Below are positions 25,800 to 33,253 of a stretch of DNA of 33,890 nucleotides, one piece after another. The position numbers were made by a program, and so were the translations under genes. Position 1 is the first letter of the stretch, and every line of letters starts with the position of its first letter. The DNA comes from Streptomyces hayashii. GTDB lineage: Bacteria; Actinomycetota; Actinomycetes; Streptomycetales; Streptomycetaceae. Under the pieces are notes generated by a model that was not told the origin of the DNA, made no database searches, and saw nothing but the letters and a program-made list of their open reading frames with translations. The DNA lies in the NCBI RefSeq assembly GCF_024539815.1, contig NZ_JAHHIU010000148.1, positions 1 to 33,890 on the forward strand, given 5' to 3'.

Positions 25800-25885
25800 G
25801 CCGGCGGGCTCGCGGGAGCCCCGGGAGCCAAGTCACCTTTTCGTAAAGGCGATACGTCAACAAGGCGCGTCAACCGCGTCCACCT

Positions 25886-25914
25886 GGCCGGACCTTGCCC
25901 GACAAGGTCCGGCC
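25886..25914 (+). terminator. ald terminator hairpin
   Basis: GGCCGGACCTTG and CAAGGTCCGGCC pair perfectly (12 bp) around a 5-nt loop, 87 bp after the ald stop. No T run follows. Confidence 0.75.
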
Positions 25915-26074
25915 GGATGTGTGTATGGTCACTTTGCGGCTCTCGGCCAACTCGCCTCGAACGTAACTCTTCGACCGATTCGCACACCGGTGAAACCTGC
26001 CGTGCGACGGCCGTACGCCCTTGACAGAGGGATGTTTCATTGCCGACACATCGGGCCGGGTCCGGCGGATTGTG

Positions 26075-26104
26075 TTGCTGCGGACGCCCGACACGCCATA
26101 GAGT
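26075..26104 (+). promoter_or_regulatory. Candidate promoter of the parA cluster
   Basis: TTGCTG (26075-26080), 18 bp, then TAGAGT (26099-26104). The leader to the GTG at 26178 would be ~67 nt. Confidence 0.45.
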
Positions 26105-26177
26105 CGCCAACCGTCGGCATGGTGCCACGCTGACCTTGTCTAGAAGTTTCCTGGTCACCAAGGAGGTAAGACGACTT

Positions 26178-27356
26178 GTGAATGAGTCGACATTTGCTCC
26201 CGGGGGTGGTCAACCAGGAATGCCTACGCGGGACCCGGGTTCCGCGGGGCGCGAGGCTGTCGGCTCCGTCGCTGTCCGAACCTTCGCAGCCCACCAGAGC
26301 CAGCGCAGCCCCCATATGGCTCTGTCAGCACACCAGAGCATGGATGGCCATCACGTGAACGCCATGGCCGGCGACGGAAGTGGCGCGCCCCACAACCACT
26401 TCGCCGACTACGACGAACTGCCCGACGGGCACTTCTACGATCCCGATGCCGAGTACGAGCCGGACCCGGAATACGCGGCCACGCTCGCGCCCGACGCGGC
26501 CCGACAGCGCCGTGAGCGCGTCGGTCCGACCGGACGCCCGCTGCCGTACTTCCCGATCCCGGGCCCGCTGACCGAGCACGGCCCCGCGAAGATCATCGCG
26601 ATGTGCAACCAGAAGGGCGGCGTGGGCAAGACGACGTCGACCATCAACCTGGGTGCCGCGCTCGCGGAGTACGGCCGGCGGGTGCTGCTCGTGGACTTCG
26701 ACCCGCAGGGCGCGCTGTCGGTGGGTCTCGGCGTCAATCCGATGGAGCTCGACCTCACCGTCTACAACCTGCTCATGGAGCGGGGCATGGCGGCGGACGA
26801 GGTGCTCCTCAAGACGGCGGTCCCCAACATGGACCTGCTGCCCAGCAACATCGACCTGTCGGCCGCCGAGGTCCAGTTGGTCTCCGAGGTCGCGCGCGAG
26901 TCCACGCTCCAGCGTGCGCTCAAGCCGTTGATGGACGACTACGACTACATCGTCATCGACTGTCAGCCGTCGCTCGGCCTGCTCACCGTCAACGCCCTCA
27001 CGGCCGCCCACAAGGTGATCGTGCCGCTGGAGTGCGAGTTCTTCGCGCTGCGCGGTGTGGCGCTGCTGACCGAGACCATCGAGAAGGTCCAGGAACGGCT
27101 CAACCCGGAGCTGGAGCTCGACGGCATCCTGGCGACCATGTACGACTCGCGCACGGTGCACAGCCGTGAGGTGCTCGCACGGGTCGTCGAGGCGTTCGAC
27201 GACCACGTCTACCACACGGTCATCGGGCGCACGGTCCGCTTCCCGGAGACCACGGTCGCCGGTGAGCCGATCACCACGTACGCCTCCAACTCCGTCGGCG
27301 CCGCCGCCTATCGTCAGCTCGCCAGGGAGGTGCTCGCCCGGTGTCACGCCGAGTGA
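26178..27356 (+). CDS. ParA-family partition ATPase
   Basis: The product is 392 aa. Residues ~137-390 are a complete ParA/Soj ATPase: deviant Walker A 'CNQKGGVGKTTS' (~143-154), 'VLLVDFDPQGALSVGLG', Walker B-like 'DYIVIDCQPSLGLLTVNAL' and the C-terminal 'IGRTVRFPETTVAGEPI'. Residues 1-~136 are a His/Asp/Tyr/Pro-rich, probably unstructured extension not seen in canonical ParA. This is not the parAB locus, as no parB follows. From memory, S. coelicolor has a second ParA-like protein (ParH) at the equivalent place beside scpA. The GTG at 26178 lies 10-11 nt after the full AAGGAGGT. Its end overlaps the RHH gene by 16 bp. Confidence 0.93.
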   Translation: MNESTFAPGGGQPGMPTRDPGSAGREAVGSVAVRTFAAHQSQRSPHMALSAHQSMDGHHVNAMAGDGSGAPHNHFADYDELPDGHFYDPDAEYEPDPEYAATLAPDAARQRRERVGPTGRPLPYFPIPGPLTEHGPAKIIAMCNQKGGVGKTTSTINLGAALAEYGRRVLLVDFDPQGALSVGLGVNPMELDLTVYNLLMERGMAADEVLLKTAVPNMDLLPSNIDLSAAEVQLVSEVARESTLQRALKPLMDDYDYIVIDCQPSLGLLTVNALTAAHKVIVPLECEFFALRGVALLTETIEKVQERLNPELELDGILATMYDSRTVHSREVLARVVEAFDDHVYHTVIGRTVRFPETTVAGEPITTYASNSVGAAAYRQLAREVLARCHAE

Positions 27357-27928
27357 GTCTGCCGGGGGCCGACGAACTCTTCCGTACGACAGGGGGAATG
27401 GCGCTTCAGCCGTCCGCGCCCCGGCGCCCCGCCAACGGCGAGGCCCGGGTGCCGGCGCCGGCCGGCGAGAGCGACGGGGTGGCGGCCGCCGGCCCGGAGG
27501 ACGCGCCGCAGGCCGTTCCCGCGCAGGGCGGTGACGGCGAGGGCGCCGAGCACGCGGCGGCCGACGCCGGCCAGACCGACGCCGGGGAGTCCCGCACCAG
27601 GGGAGCCCCGGGGGAGCGTCCGGAACGGCGCCAGGGCGCGCAGGAAGGTTCTGCCGCGGGCGCACCGGACGACGGCCAGCAGCGCAAGCGCGGGAGGGCG
27701 CCGTCTCGTCGGCCCAGCGGCCGTGAGCGCCACGACGAGAAGATCACCGTCTATGTCTCCGCCGAGGAGCTCATGGACCTGGAGCACGCCCGTCTGGTGC
27801 TCCGCGGCGAACACGGACTGGCCGTGGACCGGGGGCGCATCGTCCGCGAGGCGGTCGCCGTGGTCCTCGCCGATCTGGAGAGCCGCGGGGACGCCAGCAT
27901 CCTCGTACGGCGACTTCGCGGGCGGTAG
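27341..27928 (+). CDS. Ribbon-helix-helix-like protein between parA and scpA
   Basis: The product is 195 aa. Residues 1-~128 are low-complexity (Ala, Gly, Pro, Glu, Arg) and look disordered, ending in a basic stretch 'QQRKRGRAPSRRPSGRERH'. The C-terminal ~65 residues have the pattern of an RHH DNA-binding fold: strand 'KITVYVS' (~134-140), helix 'AEELMDLEHARLVLRGEH' and helix 'DRGRIVREAVAVVLADLESRG'. RHH proteins partner ParA ATPases in many plasmid partition systems. The GTG at 27341 has GGAGG at 27326-27330 inside parA, so translation is coupled. It ends 18 bp before scpA. The RHH call is by eye and the function is inferred from place. Confidence 0.8.
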   Translation: MSRRVSLPGADELFRTTGGMALQPSAPRRPANGEARVPAPAGESDGVAAAGPEDAPQAVPAQGGDGEGAEHAAADAGQTDAGESRTRGAPGERPERRQGAQEGSAAGAPDDGQQRKRGRAPSRRPSGRERHDEKITVYVSAEELMDLEHARLVLRGEHGLAVDRGRIVREAVAVVLADLESRGDASILVRRLRGR

Positions 27929-27946
27929 CGGTAGCCTGCGAGGGCC

Positions 27947-29167
27947 ATGACCTCGCACGACGCTCCCGCATCCGCTTCCGGTGGCGCACCCGGCCGCCGG
28001 CGCGCGCTGGGGCGTGGACCGGGGGCGGTCCCGCCGTCCGCCGAACCGAACCCCGATCCCTCCGCCCCGGCCCGGAACCCGCTGCCCGCGGACGCCCCTG
28101 GACCGCGACCGGACGCGGCGGACGCGGACACGGCGGACCCGGACGCCGGGCCTCCGGACGCGACGCGTTCGGAGGTCTCGGAGGCGCGGGCGCCGGGGAC
28201 CGGAGTCCGGGCGTCCGATGCGGCGGAGCCGGACGTCCCGGAGCCGGACGTCCCGGAGCCGGACGTCCCGGAGCCGGACGCGGCGGGCCGGGGTCTTGCC
28301 GAGGCGGATGCGGCGGTGGCCGTCGCGGAGGACGGGGCCGCGTCGCGGGACGTGTCCGACGGCGTCTTCAAGGTGCGGCTCGCCAACTTCGAGGGGCCCT
28401 TCGATCTGCTCCTCCAGTTGATCTCCAAGCACAAGCTGGACGTCACCGAGGTCGCGCTGTCCAAGGTCACCGACGAGTTCATGGCCCACATCCGGGCCAT
28501 GGGCCCCGACTGGGACCTCGACCAGACGACCGAGTTCCTGGTCGTGGCCGCCACGCTCCTCGATCTGAAGGCGGCCCGGCTGCTGCCCGCCGCCGAGGTG
28601 GAGGACGAGGCCGACCTGGCGCTGCTGGAGGCCCGCGACCTGCTCTTCGCCCGCCTCCTCCAGTACCGGGCCTACAAGCAGATCGCCGACATCTTCACGC
28701 ACCGGCTGGAGAGCGAGGGCCGCCGCTACCCCCGTACCGTCGGCCTGGAGGCGCACCACGCCGAACTGCTGCCCGAGGTGGTCATCAGTATCGGCGCGGA
28801 AGGGTTCGCGAAGCTCGCGGTCAAGGCGATGCAGCCCAGGGCCAAGCCGCAGGTGTACGTCGACCACATCCACGCGCCGCTGGTCAGCGTGCAGGAACAG
28901 GCGCGGATCGTCGTCGCCCGGCTGAGGGAGCTCGGCGAGGCAGGCTTCCGGGCGCTGGTCGAGGACGCCGACGACACCCTCACCGTCGTGGCCCGTTTCC
29001 TCGCGCTGCTGGAGCTGTACCGCGAGAAGGCCGTCGCCCTGGACCAGGAGACCGCGCTGGGCGAGCTCCGGGTGCGCTGGACCGGCGGGGACGGGGAAGC
29101 GCAGCCGACGGTCACCGACGAGTTCGACCGGCCGCCGGAGGAGCCCGGGAAGGAGACACGCAAGTGA
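27947..29167 (+). CDS. scpA: Segregation and condensation protein ScpA (kleisin)
   Basis: The product is 406 aa. The conserved kleisin starts near residue 138: 'FKVRLANFEGPFDLLLQLISKHKLDVTEVALSKVTDEF', followed by 'TEFLVVAATLLDLKAARLLP' and the C-terminal winged-helix part ('LVSVQEQARIVVARLREL', 'VARFLALLELYREKAVAL'). ScpA bridges the SMC heads and binds ScpB in the condensin complex. The first ~137 residues are Pro/Asp/Ala-rich, include a tandem EPDVP repeat, and lie outside the usual ~260-aa core. A GTG at 28352 would begin almost exactly at the core, so a shorter product is possible. The stop overlaps the scpB start (GTGA). Confidence 0.94.
   Translation: MTSHDAPASASGGAPGRRRALGRGPGAVPPSAEPNPDPSAPARNPLPADAPGPRPDAADADTADPDAGPPDATRSEVSEARAPGTGVRASDAAEPDVPEPDVPEPDVPEPDAAGRGLAEADAAVAVAEDGAASRDVSDGVFKVRLANFEGPFDLLLQLISKHKLDVTEVALSKVTDEFMAHIRAMGPDWDLDQTTEFLVVAATLLDLKAARLLPAAEVEDEADLALLEARDLLFARLLQYRAYKQIADIFTHRLESEGRRYPRTVGLEAHHAELLPEVVISIGAEGFAKLAVKAMQPRAKPQVYVDHIHAPLVSVQEQARIVVARLRELGEAGFRALVEDADDTLTVVARFLALLELYREKAVALDQETALGELRVRWTGGDGEAQPTVTDEFDRPPEEPGKETRK
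28226..28280 (+). repeat. 15-bp tandem repeat in the scpA N-terminal extension
   Basis: GAGCCGGACGTCCCG occurs three times in a row (28226-28270), followed by 10 bases of a fourth copy. It encodes repeated EPDVP. Multiples of 3 keep the frame, so copy number may vary between strains. Confidence 0.85.
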
Positions 29168-29790
29168 GCGAGGAGACCGTCGCCGCGCTGGACCTGAAGC
29201 CGGCCCTGGAGGCCGTCCTCATGGTCGTCGACGAGCCCGCGACCGAGGAGCATCTCGCGAAGATCCTCCAGCGGCCCCGGCGGCAGGTCGCCGACGCGCT
29301 GCGCGAGCTGGCCGACGAGTACACCGTGCAGGGACGCGGCTTCGAGCTCAGACTCGTCGCGGGCGGCTGGCGCTTCTACACCCGCCCCGAGTACGCGGCG
29401 GCCGTCGAGGGCTTCGTCCTGGACGGCCAGCAGGCCCGGCTCACCCAGGCGGCGCTGGAGACCCTCGCGGTCGTCGCCTACCGCCAGCCGGTCAGCCGCA
29501 GCAGGGTCTCCGCGGTGCGCGGAGTGAACTGCGACGGTGTGATGCGCACCCTGCTCCAGCGCGGTCTGGTGGAGGAGGCGGGCGCGGAACCCGAAACAGG
29601 TGCGATCCTGTACGTGACGACGAACTACTTTCTGGAGCGGATGGGCCTGCGCGGTCTGGACGAGCTCCCGGAGCTCGCGCCCTTCCTCCCGGAGGCGGCG
29701 GCGATCGAGGCCGAGACCCAGGAGGGCGTGCCGTCGTTCGATCCGGACGCTCCGGATTCCGAGGACGCAGACGACAAGACGGAAATTTGA
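29164..29790 (+). CDS. scpB: Segregation and condensation protein ScpB
   Basis: The product is 208 aa with the two winged-helix domains of ScpB: 'LKPALEAVLMVVDEPATEEHLAKIL', then 'QARLTQAALETLAVVAYRQPVSRSRVSAVRGVNCDGVMRTLLQRGLV' and 'YVTTNYFLERMGLRGLDELPEL'. It joins ScpA and SMC for chromosome condensation and segregation. The GTG overlaps the scpA stop, with GGAAGGAG before it. The C-terminus is acidic. Its stop shares a base with the ATG of the next gene (TGATG). Confidence 0.96.
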   Translation: MSEETVAALDLKPALEAVLMVVDEPATEEHLAKILQRPRRQVADALRELADEYTVQGRGFELRLVAGGWRFYTRPEYAAAVEGFVLDGQQARLTQAALETLAVVAYRQPVSRSRVSAVRGVNCDGVMRTLLQRGLVEEAGAEPETGAILYVTTNYFLERMGLRGLDELPELAPFLPEAAAIEAETQEGVPSFDPDAPDSEDADDKTEI

Positions 29791-30962
29791 TGCGAAGCAG
29801 CAGCGGCAGGAACAGCAGCGGAAACAACGGCGGGAGCCGTGGTGGCAACAGCGGCGGCCGCGGCGGCAGCAGCGGTGGCCGCAGCGGCGGCAGCGGGGGC
29901 AGCGGTGGCCGCAGCGGGGGCAGCGGCGGCCGCGGTCATCACCGCGGCGCCGGGAACGCCCGCGACGACCAGCAGGGCGGCCGGCCGAAGAACCCGCGCC
30001 CGGAGGAGCGCCGCTACGACGTGGGCCCCGGCGGCACCCATGAGGGACCGAAGTCCGGCCGTGGCGCCTCCGCGCGCGGCGGCGCCAAGGGCGGCCCCAA
30101 GCAGGGCCAGGGCACCGGGCGCGGCCGTTCCGTCCCGGCGACCTCGCGGGAGTACGAGGCGAGGGCCGAGGAGCGCAACCGCGAGCGGTACGCGGGCAAG
30201 AAGGACGTCAAGCTGCCCAAGACCTTCCCGGGTGCGGAGCAGGAGGGCGAGCGGCTTCAGAAGATCCTCGCCCGCGCGGGCTACGGCTCCCGGCGGGCCT
30301 GTGAGGAGCTGATCGAGCAGGCGCGCGTCGAGGTCAACGGCGAGATCGTCCTGGAGCAGGGCAAGCGGGTCGACCCGGAGAAGGACGAGGTCAAGGTCGA
30401 CGGGCTGACGGTCGCGACGCAGTCCTACCAGTTCTTCTCGCTCAACAAGCCGGCCGGCGTCGTCTCCACGATGGAGGACAACGAGGGCCGTCAGTGCCTC
30501 GGCGACTACGTGACCAACCGCGAGACGCGGCTGTTCCACGTGGGCCGGCTGGACACCGAGACCGAGGGCGTCATCCTGCTCACCAACCACGGCGAGCTCG
30601 CGCACCGGCTGACGCACCCCAAGTACGGCGTGAAGAAGGTCTACCTCGCGCACATCGTCGGCCCGATCCCGCGCGACCTCGGCAAGAGGCTCAAGGACGG
30701 CATCCAGCTGGAGGACGGTTACGCCAAGGCGGACCACTTCCGCGTCGTGGAGCAGACCGGCAAGAACTACCTGGTCGAGGTGACCCTGCACGAGGGCCGC
30801 AAGCACATCGTGCGCCGGATGCTGGCCGAGGCCGGCTTCCCGGTCGACAAGCTGGTGCGCGTCGCCTTCGGGCCGATCACCCTGGGCGACCAGAAGTCGG
30901 GCTGGCTGCGCCGGCTGTCCAACACCGAGGTCGGCATGCTGATGAAGGAAGTCGACCTCTAG
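29790..30962 (+). CDS. RluB-family rRNA pseudouridine synthase
   Basis: The product is 390 aa. Residues 1-~130 are Gly/Ser/Arg-rich (RGG-like) and disordered. Residues ~150-205 are an S4 RNA-binding domain ('RLQKILARAGYGSRRACEELIEQARVEVNGE'). The catalytic domain holds 'GRLDTETEGVILLTNHGELA' with the nucleophile Asp255. In E. coli RluB makes pseudouridine 2605 in 23S rRNA; the same or a nearby site is likely. Synthases of this type follow scpB in many Gram-positive genomes. The ATG at 29790 shares one base with the scpB stop; a TTG at 29787 is less likely. Confidence 0.93.
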   Translation: MRSSSGRNSSGNNGGSRGGNSGGRGGSSGGRSGGSGGSGGRSGGSGGRGHHRGAGNARDDQQGGRPKNPRPEERRYDVGPGGTHEGPKSGRGASARGGAKGGPKQGQGTGRGRSVPATSREYEARAEERNRERYAGKKDVKLPKTFPGAEQEGERLQKILARAGYGSRRACEELIEQARVEVNGEIVLEQGKRVDPEKDEVKVDGLTVATQSYQFFSLNKPAGVVSTMEDNEGRQCLGDYVTNRETRLFHVGRLDTETEGVILLTNHGELAHRLTHPKYGVKKVYLAHIVGPIPRDLGKRLKDGIQLEDGYAKADHFRVVEQTGKNYLVEVTLHEGRKHIVRRMLAEAGFPVDKLVRVAFGPITLGDQKSGWLRRLSNTEVGMLMKEVDL

Positions 30963-30984
30963 GAAGTTCCGGGCCCCGCAGGGC

Positions 30985-31014
30985 TTGTGCGCACGAACAC
31001 CTCCTTTTTATAGT
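30985..31014 (+). promoter_or_regulatory. nrtR promoter
   Basis: TTGTGC (30985-30990), 18 bp, then TATAGT (31009-31014), the best -10 in the window. Transcription would start near 31021, leaving a ~24-nt leader with AGGAGG. The -10 lies inside the palindrome. Confidence 0.65.
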
Positions 31015-31042
31015 CGTGGTGACTATTAAGAGGAGGTGTTCG
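30994..31042. promoter_or_regulatory. 49-bp palindrome over the nrtR promoter and ribosome binding site
   Basis: The 22-nt arms (30994-31015 and 31021-31042) match at 20 positions around a GTGGT loop. The inner half-sites ATAGTC and GACTAT cover the -10 and transcription start. The outer arms CGAACACCTCC and GGAGGTGTTCG include the AGGAGG of nrtR (31031-31036). It is probably the NrtR operator (autoregulation). In read-through RNA from the rluB side it would form a long hairpin that could end transcription or hide the ribosome binding site. Confidence 0.75.
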
Positions 31043-31044
31043 TC

Positions 31045-31794
31045 ATGCGGGGCGACGACGGGCACACCTCCGGCGGGCAGGCGTACGACAAGTACGCCTA
31101 CGAGCCCTTCGCCGTCACCGTCGATCTCGCCGTCCTCACGCTCCGCGCGGACACCCTGCACGTCCTGCTCGTCGAGCGGGGTCAGGAGCCCTACGCCGGC
31201 CGCTGGGCGCTGCCCGGCGGCTTCGTGCTGCCGGACGAGTCCGCGGAGACCGCCGCCCGGCGCGAACTCGCCGAGGAGACCGGCCTCAAGGACGTCTCCG
31301 GCCTCCACCTGGAGCAGTTGCGCACCTACAGCGAGCCCGGCCGCGACCCCCGGATGCGGGTCGTCTCCGTCGCCTTCGCCGCCCTGCTGCCCGACGCCCC
31401 CGAGCCCACCGGCGGCGGCGACGCCCTCCAGGCGTGCTGGCAGCCCTACGACGACGTCGGGCCGCTCGCCTTCGACCACGACCGGATCCTGGCCGACGCC
31501 CACGACCGGGTGGGCGCCAAGTTCGAGTACACCTGCCTCGCGACCGCCTTCTGCCCGGCCGAGTTCACGCTCGGCGAGCTCCAGCAGGTCTACGAGACCG
31601 TGTGGGGGACCGGCCTCGACCGGCCCAACTTCCGCCGCAAGGTGCTCGCCACCCCGGGCTTCGTCGAGCCCGTGCCCGGTGGCGCGCGCCTGACCGGCGG
31701 CCGGGGCAAGCCCGCCGCCCTCTACCGCGCGGGCGCCGCCACCGCACTCCACCCACCCCTGCTGCGACCGCCCCGGGAAGGACGTTCCGCATGA
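31045..31794 (+). CDS. nrtR: NrtR-type NUDIX transcriptional regulator
   Basis: The product is 249 aa. Residues ~20-150 are a NUDIX domain with a fully canonical box, 'GFVLPDESAETAARRELAEETGL' (~59-81). Residues ~160-225 are the NrtR-type winged helix, 'FTLGELQQVYETVWGTGLDRPNFRRKVLATPGFVEPV'. NrtR proteins sense ADP-ribose or related NAD metabolites and repress NAD-metabolism genes. Here the likely targets are itself and the coupled ADP-ribosylglycohydrolase gene. The ATG at 31045 has AGGAGG 8 nt upstream; the GTG at 31036 overlaps that site and is rejected. Whether it still hydrolyses a substrate is unknown. Confidence 0.88.
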   Translation: MRGDDGHTSGGQAYDKYAYEPFAVTVDLAVLTLRADTLHVLLVERGQEPYAGRWALPGGFVLPDESAETAARRELAEETGLKDVSGLHLEQLRTYSEPGRDPRMRVVSVAFAALLPDAPEPTGGGDALQACWQPYDDVGPLAFDHDRILADAHDRVGAKFEYTCLATAFCPAEFTLGELQQVYETVWGTGLDRPNFRRKVLATPGFVEPVPGGARLTGGRGKPAALYRAGAATALHPPLLRPPREGRSA

Positions 31795-32813
31795 CCACCT
31801 CGACCACCGTGAGGAAGCGCGCCACCGGGTCCCTGCTGGGACTCGCGCTGGGGGACGCGCTCGGGTTCCCCACCGAGTTCAACGACGTGCCCTCGATCCT
31901 CGCCAAGTGCGGGCCGTGGCGGGAGATGGAACTGCCGAAGCGCGCCTTCGTCTCCGACGACACGCAGATGACCCTCGCGGTGGGGCGCGCCCTGCGGACC
32001 GCCATGGACCGCGGACTCCTCGTGCCGACGTCGCTGGCGCGGACCCTGCGCGAGGAGTTCGTGGACTGGTATCAGTCACCCGACAACAACCGCGCCCCGG
32101 GCCGGACCTGCCTGACCGCCTGCAACCTCCTCAAGGACGACAAGCGCCTGTGGCAGGACGCCAGCCAGGTCGGCTCCAAGGGCTGCGGCGCCAACATGCG
32201 CGTCGCCCCGATCGGCATGGTCCCCGGCCTCAGCGACGAGCAGCGGGCCGGCGCCGCCCAGCTCCAGTCCGCCCTCACCCACGGGCACCCCACCGCGCTC
32301 GCCGCCTCCGACCTCACCGCCCACGCCGTACGCCTGCTCGTCCAGGGCGCCGACCCGGCCGCCCTGATCGGGCTGCTGCGCTCGTACGCCCTCGACAACC
32401 GCTCCCGCTACCACCACCGCTGGCTGGGCGACCTGTGGACCCGCAGCCAGGACCCGAACCCGGAGCACTTCATCGCGCGCGGCTGGGACGAGTGCCTGGG
32501 CGTGCTGGAGCGCCTCCAGGAGACGCTGCGCGACCCCTCGCCCGAGGACGACCCCTGTCTGGCGGCCGGAGAGGGATGGATCGCCGAGGAGGCCATGGCC
32601 GCCGGCCTGCTGTGCTTCCTGCTCTTCCCCGACGAGCCGGTGACCGTGCTGCGCCGGGCCGCCTGCTCGTCCGGGGACTCCGACTCCGTCGCCTGTCTGG
32701 CGGGCGCCTTCGTGGGCGCGTACGCCGGAGCCGACGCCTGGCCGACGCAGTGGGCGGACCGGATCGAGTACCAGAGCGAGCTGATGACGCTCGGGGCGCT
32801 GTGGGACCAGTGA
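31791..32813 (+). CDS. ADP-ribosylglycohydrolase family protein
   Basis: The product is 340 aa. Family motifs for the two-metal site are present: 'GSLLGLALGDALGFPTEF', 'FVSDDTQMTLAVGRAL' (Asp56-Asp57-Thr58), 'GCGANMRVAPIG' and 'SSGDSDSVACLAGAFVGAYAG' (Asp296, Asp298). In the last, the usual D-T-D-T is D-S-D-S, a conservative change. It should remove ADP-ribose from protein or nucleic acid or cleave a related ADP-ribose conjugate; the target is unknown. The ATGA overlap with nrtR and GGGAAGGA at 31775-31782 show coupling. It is convergent with the Rieske gene, 20 bp away. Confidence 0.92.
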   Translation: MTTSTTVRKRATGSLLGLALGDALGFPTEFNDVPSILAKCGPWREMELPKRAFVSDDTQMTLAVGRALRTAMDRGLLVPTSLARTLREEFVDWYQSPDNNRAPGRTCLTACNLLKDDKRLWQDASQVGSKGCGANMRVAPIGMVPGLSDEQRAGAAQLQSALTHGHPTALAASDLTAHAVRLLVQGADPAALIGLLRSYALDNRSRYHHRWLGDLWTRSQDPNPEHFIARGWDECLGVLERLQETLRDPSPEDDPCLAAGEGWIAEEAMAAGLLCFLLFPDEPVTVLRRAACSSGDSDSVACLAGAFVGAYAGADAWPTQWADRIEYQSELMTLGALWDQ

Positions 32814-32833
32814 GCCGGTGACCCGGCAGATGC

Positions 32834-33253
32834 TCAGGCCAGGCTGATCGAGCCGCGCGCCACCGTGATCTTCTCGGCGGGCAGCGGCCGGGGCGCCGGG
32901 CCGCCGGCCACCGAGCCGTCCGTGATGCGGAACTCGCTCTGGTGGCAGGGGCAGTGGATGATCCCGTCGGAGATGTCGGAGACCGTGCAGCCCAGGTGCG
33001 TGCAGACGGCGGAGAACGCCTTGAAGTCGCCCTTCGTCGGCTGGGTGACGACGACCTTCTCGTCGGCGAAGATCTTGCCGCCGCCGACGGGGATGTCGGC
33101 CGTCTTCGCCAGTTCCTGGCCGGCGGCGGTGTTCGACGACTTGTCGGACGACGACGAGCCGCTGTCGCCGTACTTGCTGCAGGCCGCCGTGAGCGCCGCT
33201 GCCGCGCCGCCCGTCGCCAGGAGAACCGTGCGTCGTGTCGCGGGGAGGGTCAT
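32834..33253 (-). CDS. Rieske [2Fe-2S] lipoprotein
   Basis: The product is 139 aa. The N-terminus 'ATRRTVLLATGGAAAALTAAC' has a twin-arginine and a lipobox-like end with Cys25, so it is probably exported folded by Tat and lipid-anchored. A Ser/Asp/Gly linker follows. The cluster is bound by 'CTHLGC' (Cys84, His86) and 'CPCHQSEF' (Cys101, His104); Cys89 and Cys103 can form the disulfide of Rieske proteins. It is a periplasmic-side electron carrier. Its ATG overlaps the stop of the membrane-protein gene (ATGA), which suggests a redox pair. A longer frame to 33433 is rejected. Confidence 0.93.
   Translation of the reverse strand: MTLPATRRTVLLATGGAAAALTAACSKYGDSGSSSSDKSSNTAAGQELAKTADIPVGGGKIFADEKVVVTQPTKGDFKAFSAVCTHLGCTVSDISDGIIHCPCHQSEFRITDGSVAGGPAPRPLPAEKITVARGSISLA

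Larger units (their letters stand above)
25800..26177. other. 378-bp region between ald and the parA-like gene
   Basis: It contains the ald terminator (25886-25914), a candidate promoter (26075-26104), a TTGACA at 26021 without a good -10, and a full Shine-Dalgarno AAGGAGGT at 26160-26167. Two parS-like half sites occur but no complete palindrome. An open frame from 26040 into parA has Cys/Arg-rich atypical residues and is not supported. Confidence 0.6.

Noticed and set aside
25981..26040. parS-like half sites (GTGAAAC near 25990, GTTTCA near 26034) upstream of the parA-like gene
   Set aside because: The halves are apart and do not form the GTTTCACGTGAAAC palindrome, so a ParB site is not supported.
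26021..26050. TTGACA as -35 of the parA promoter
   Set aside because: It is a perfect -35, but no TANNNT lies 16-19 bp downstream; the pair at 26075/26099 fits better.
26040..26177. N-terminal extension of the parA-like frame from 26040
   Set aside because: The residues are Cys/Arg-rich with atypical codon use, and a full Shine-Dalgarno lies just before 26178.
31907..32821. A 304-aa + strand frame overlapping the glycohydrolase
   Set aside because: It is an alternative frame of the glycohydrolase gene, rich in Arg/Pro/Gly, with no motif.
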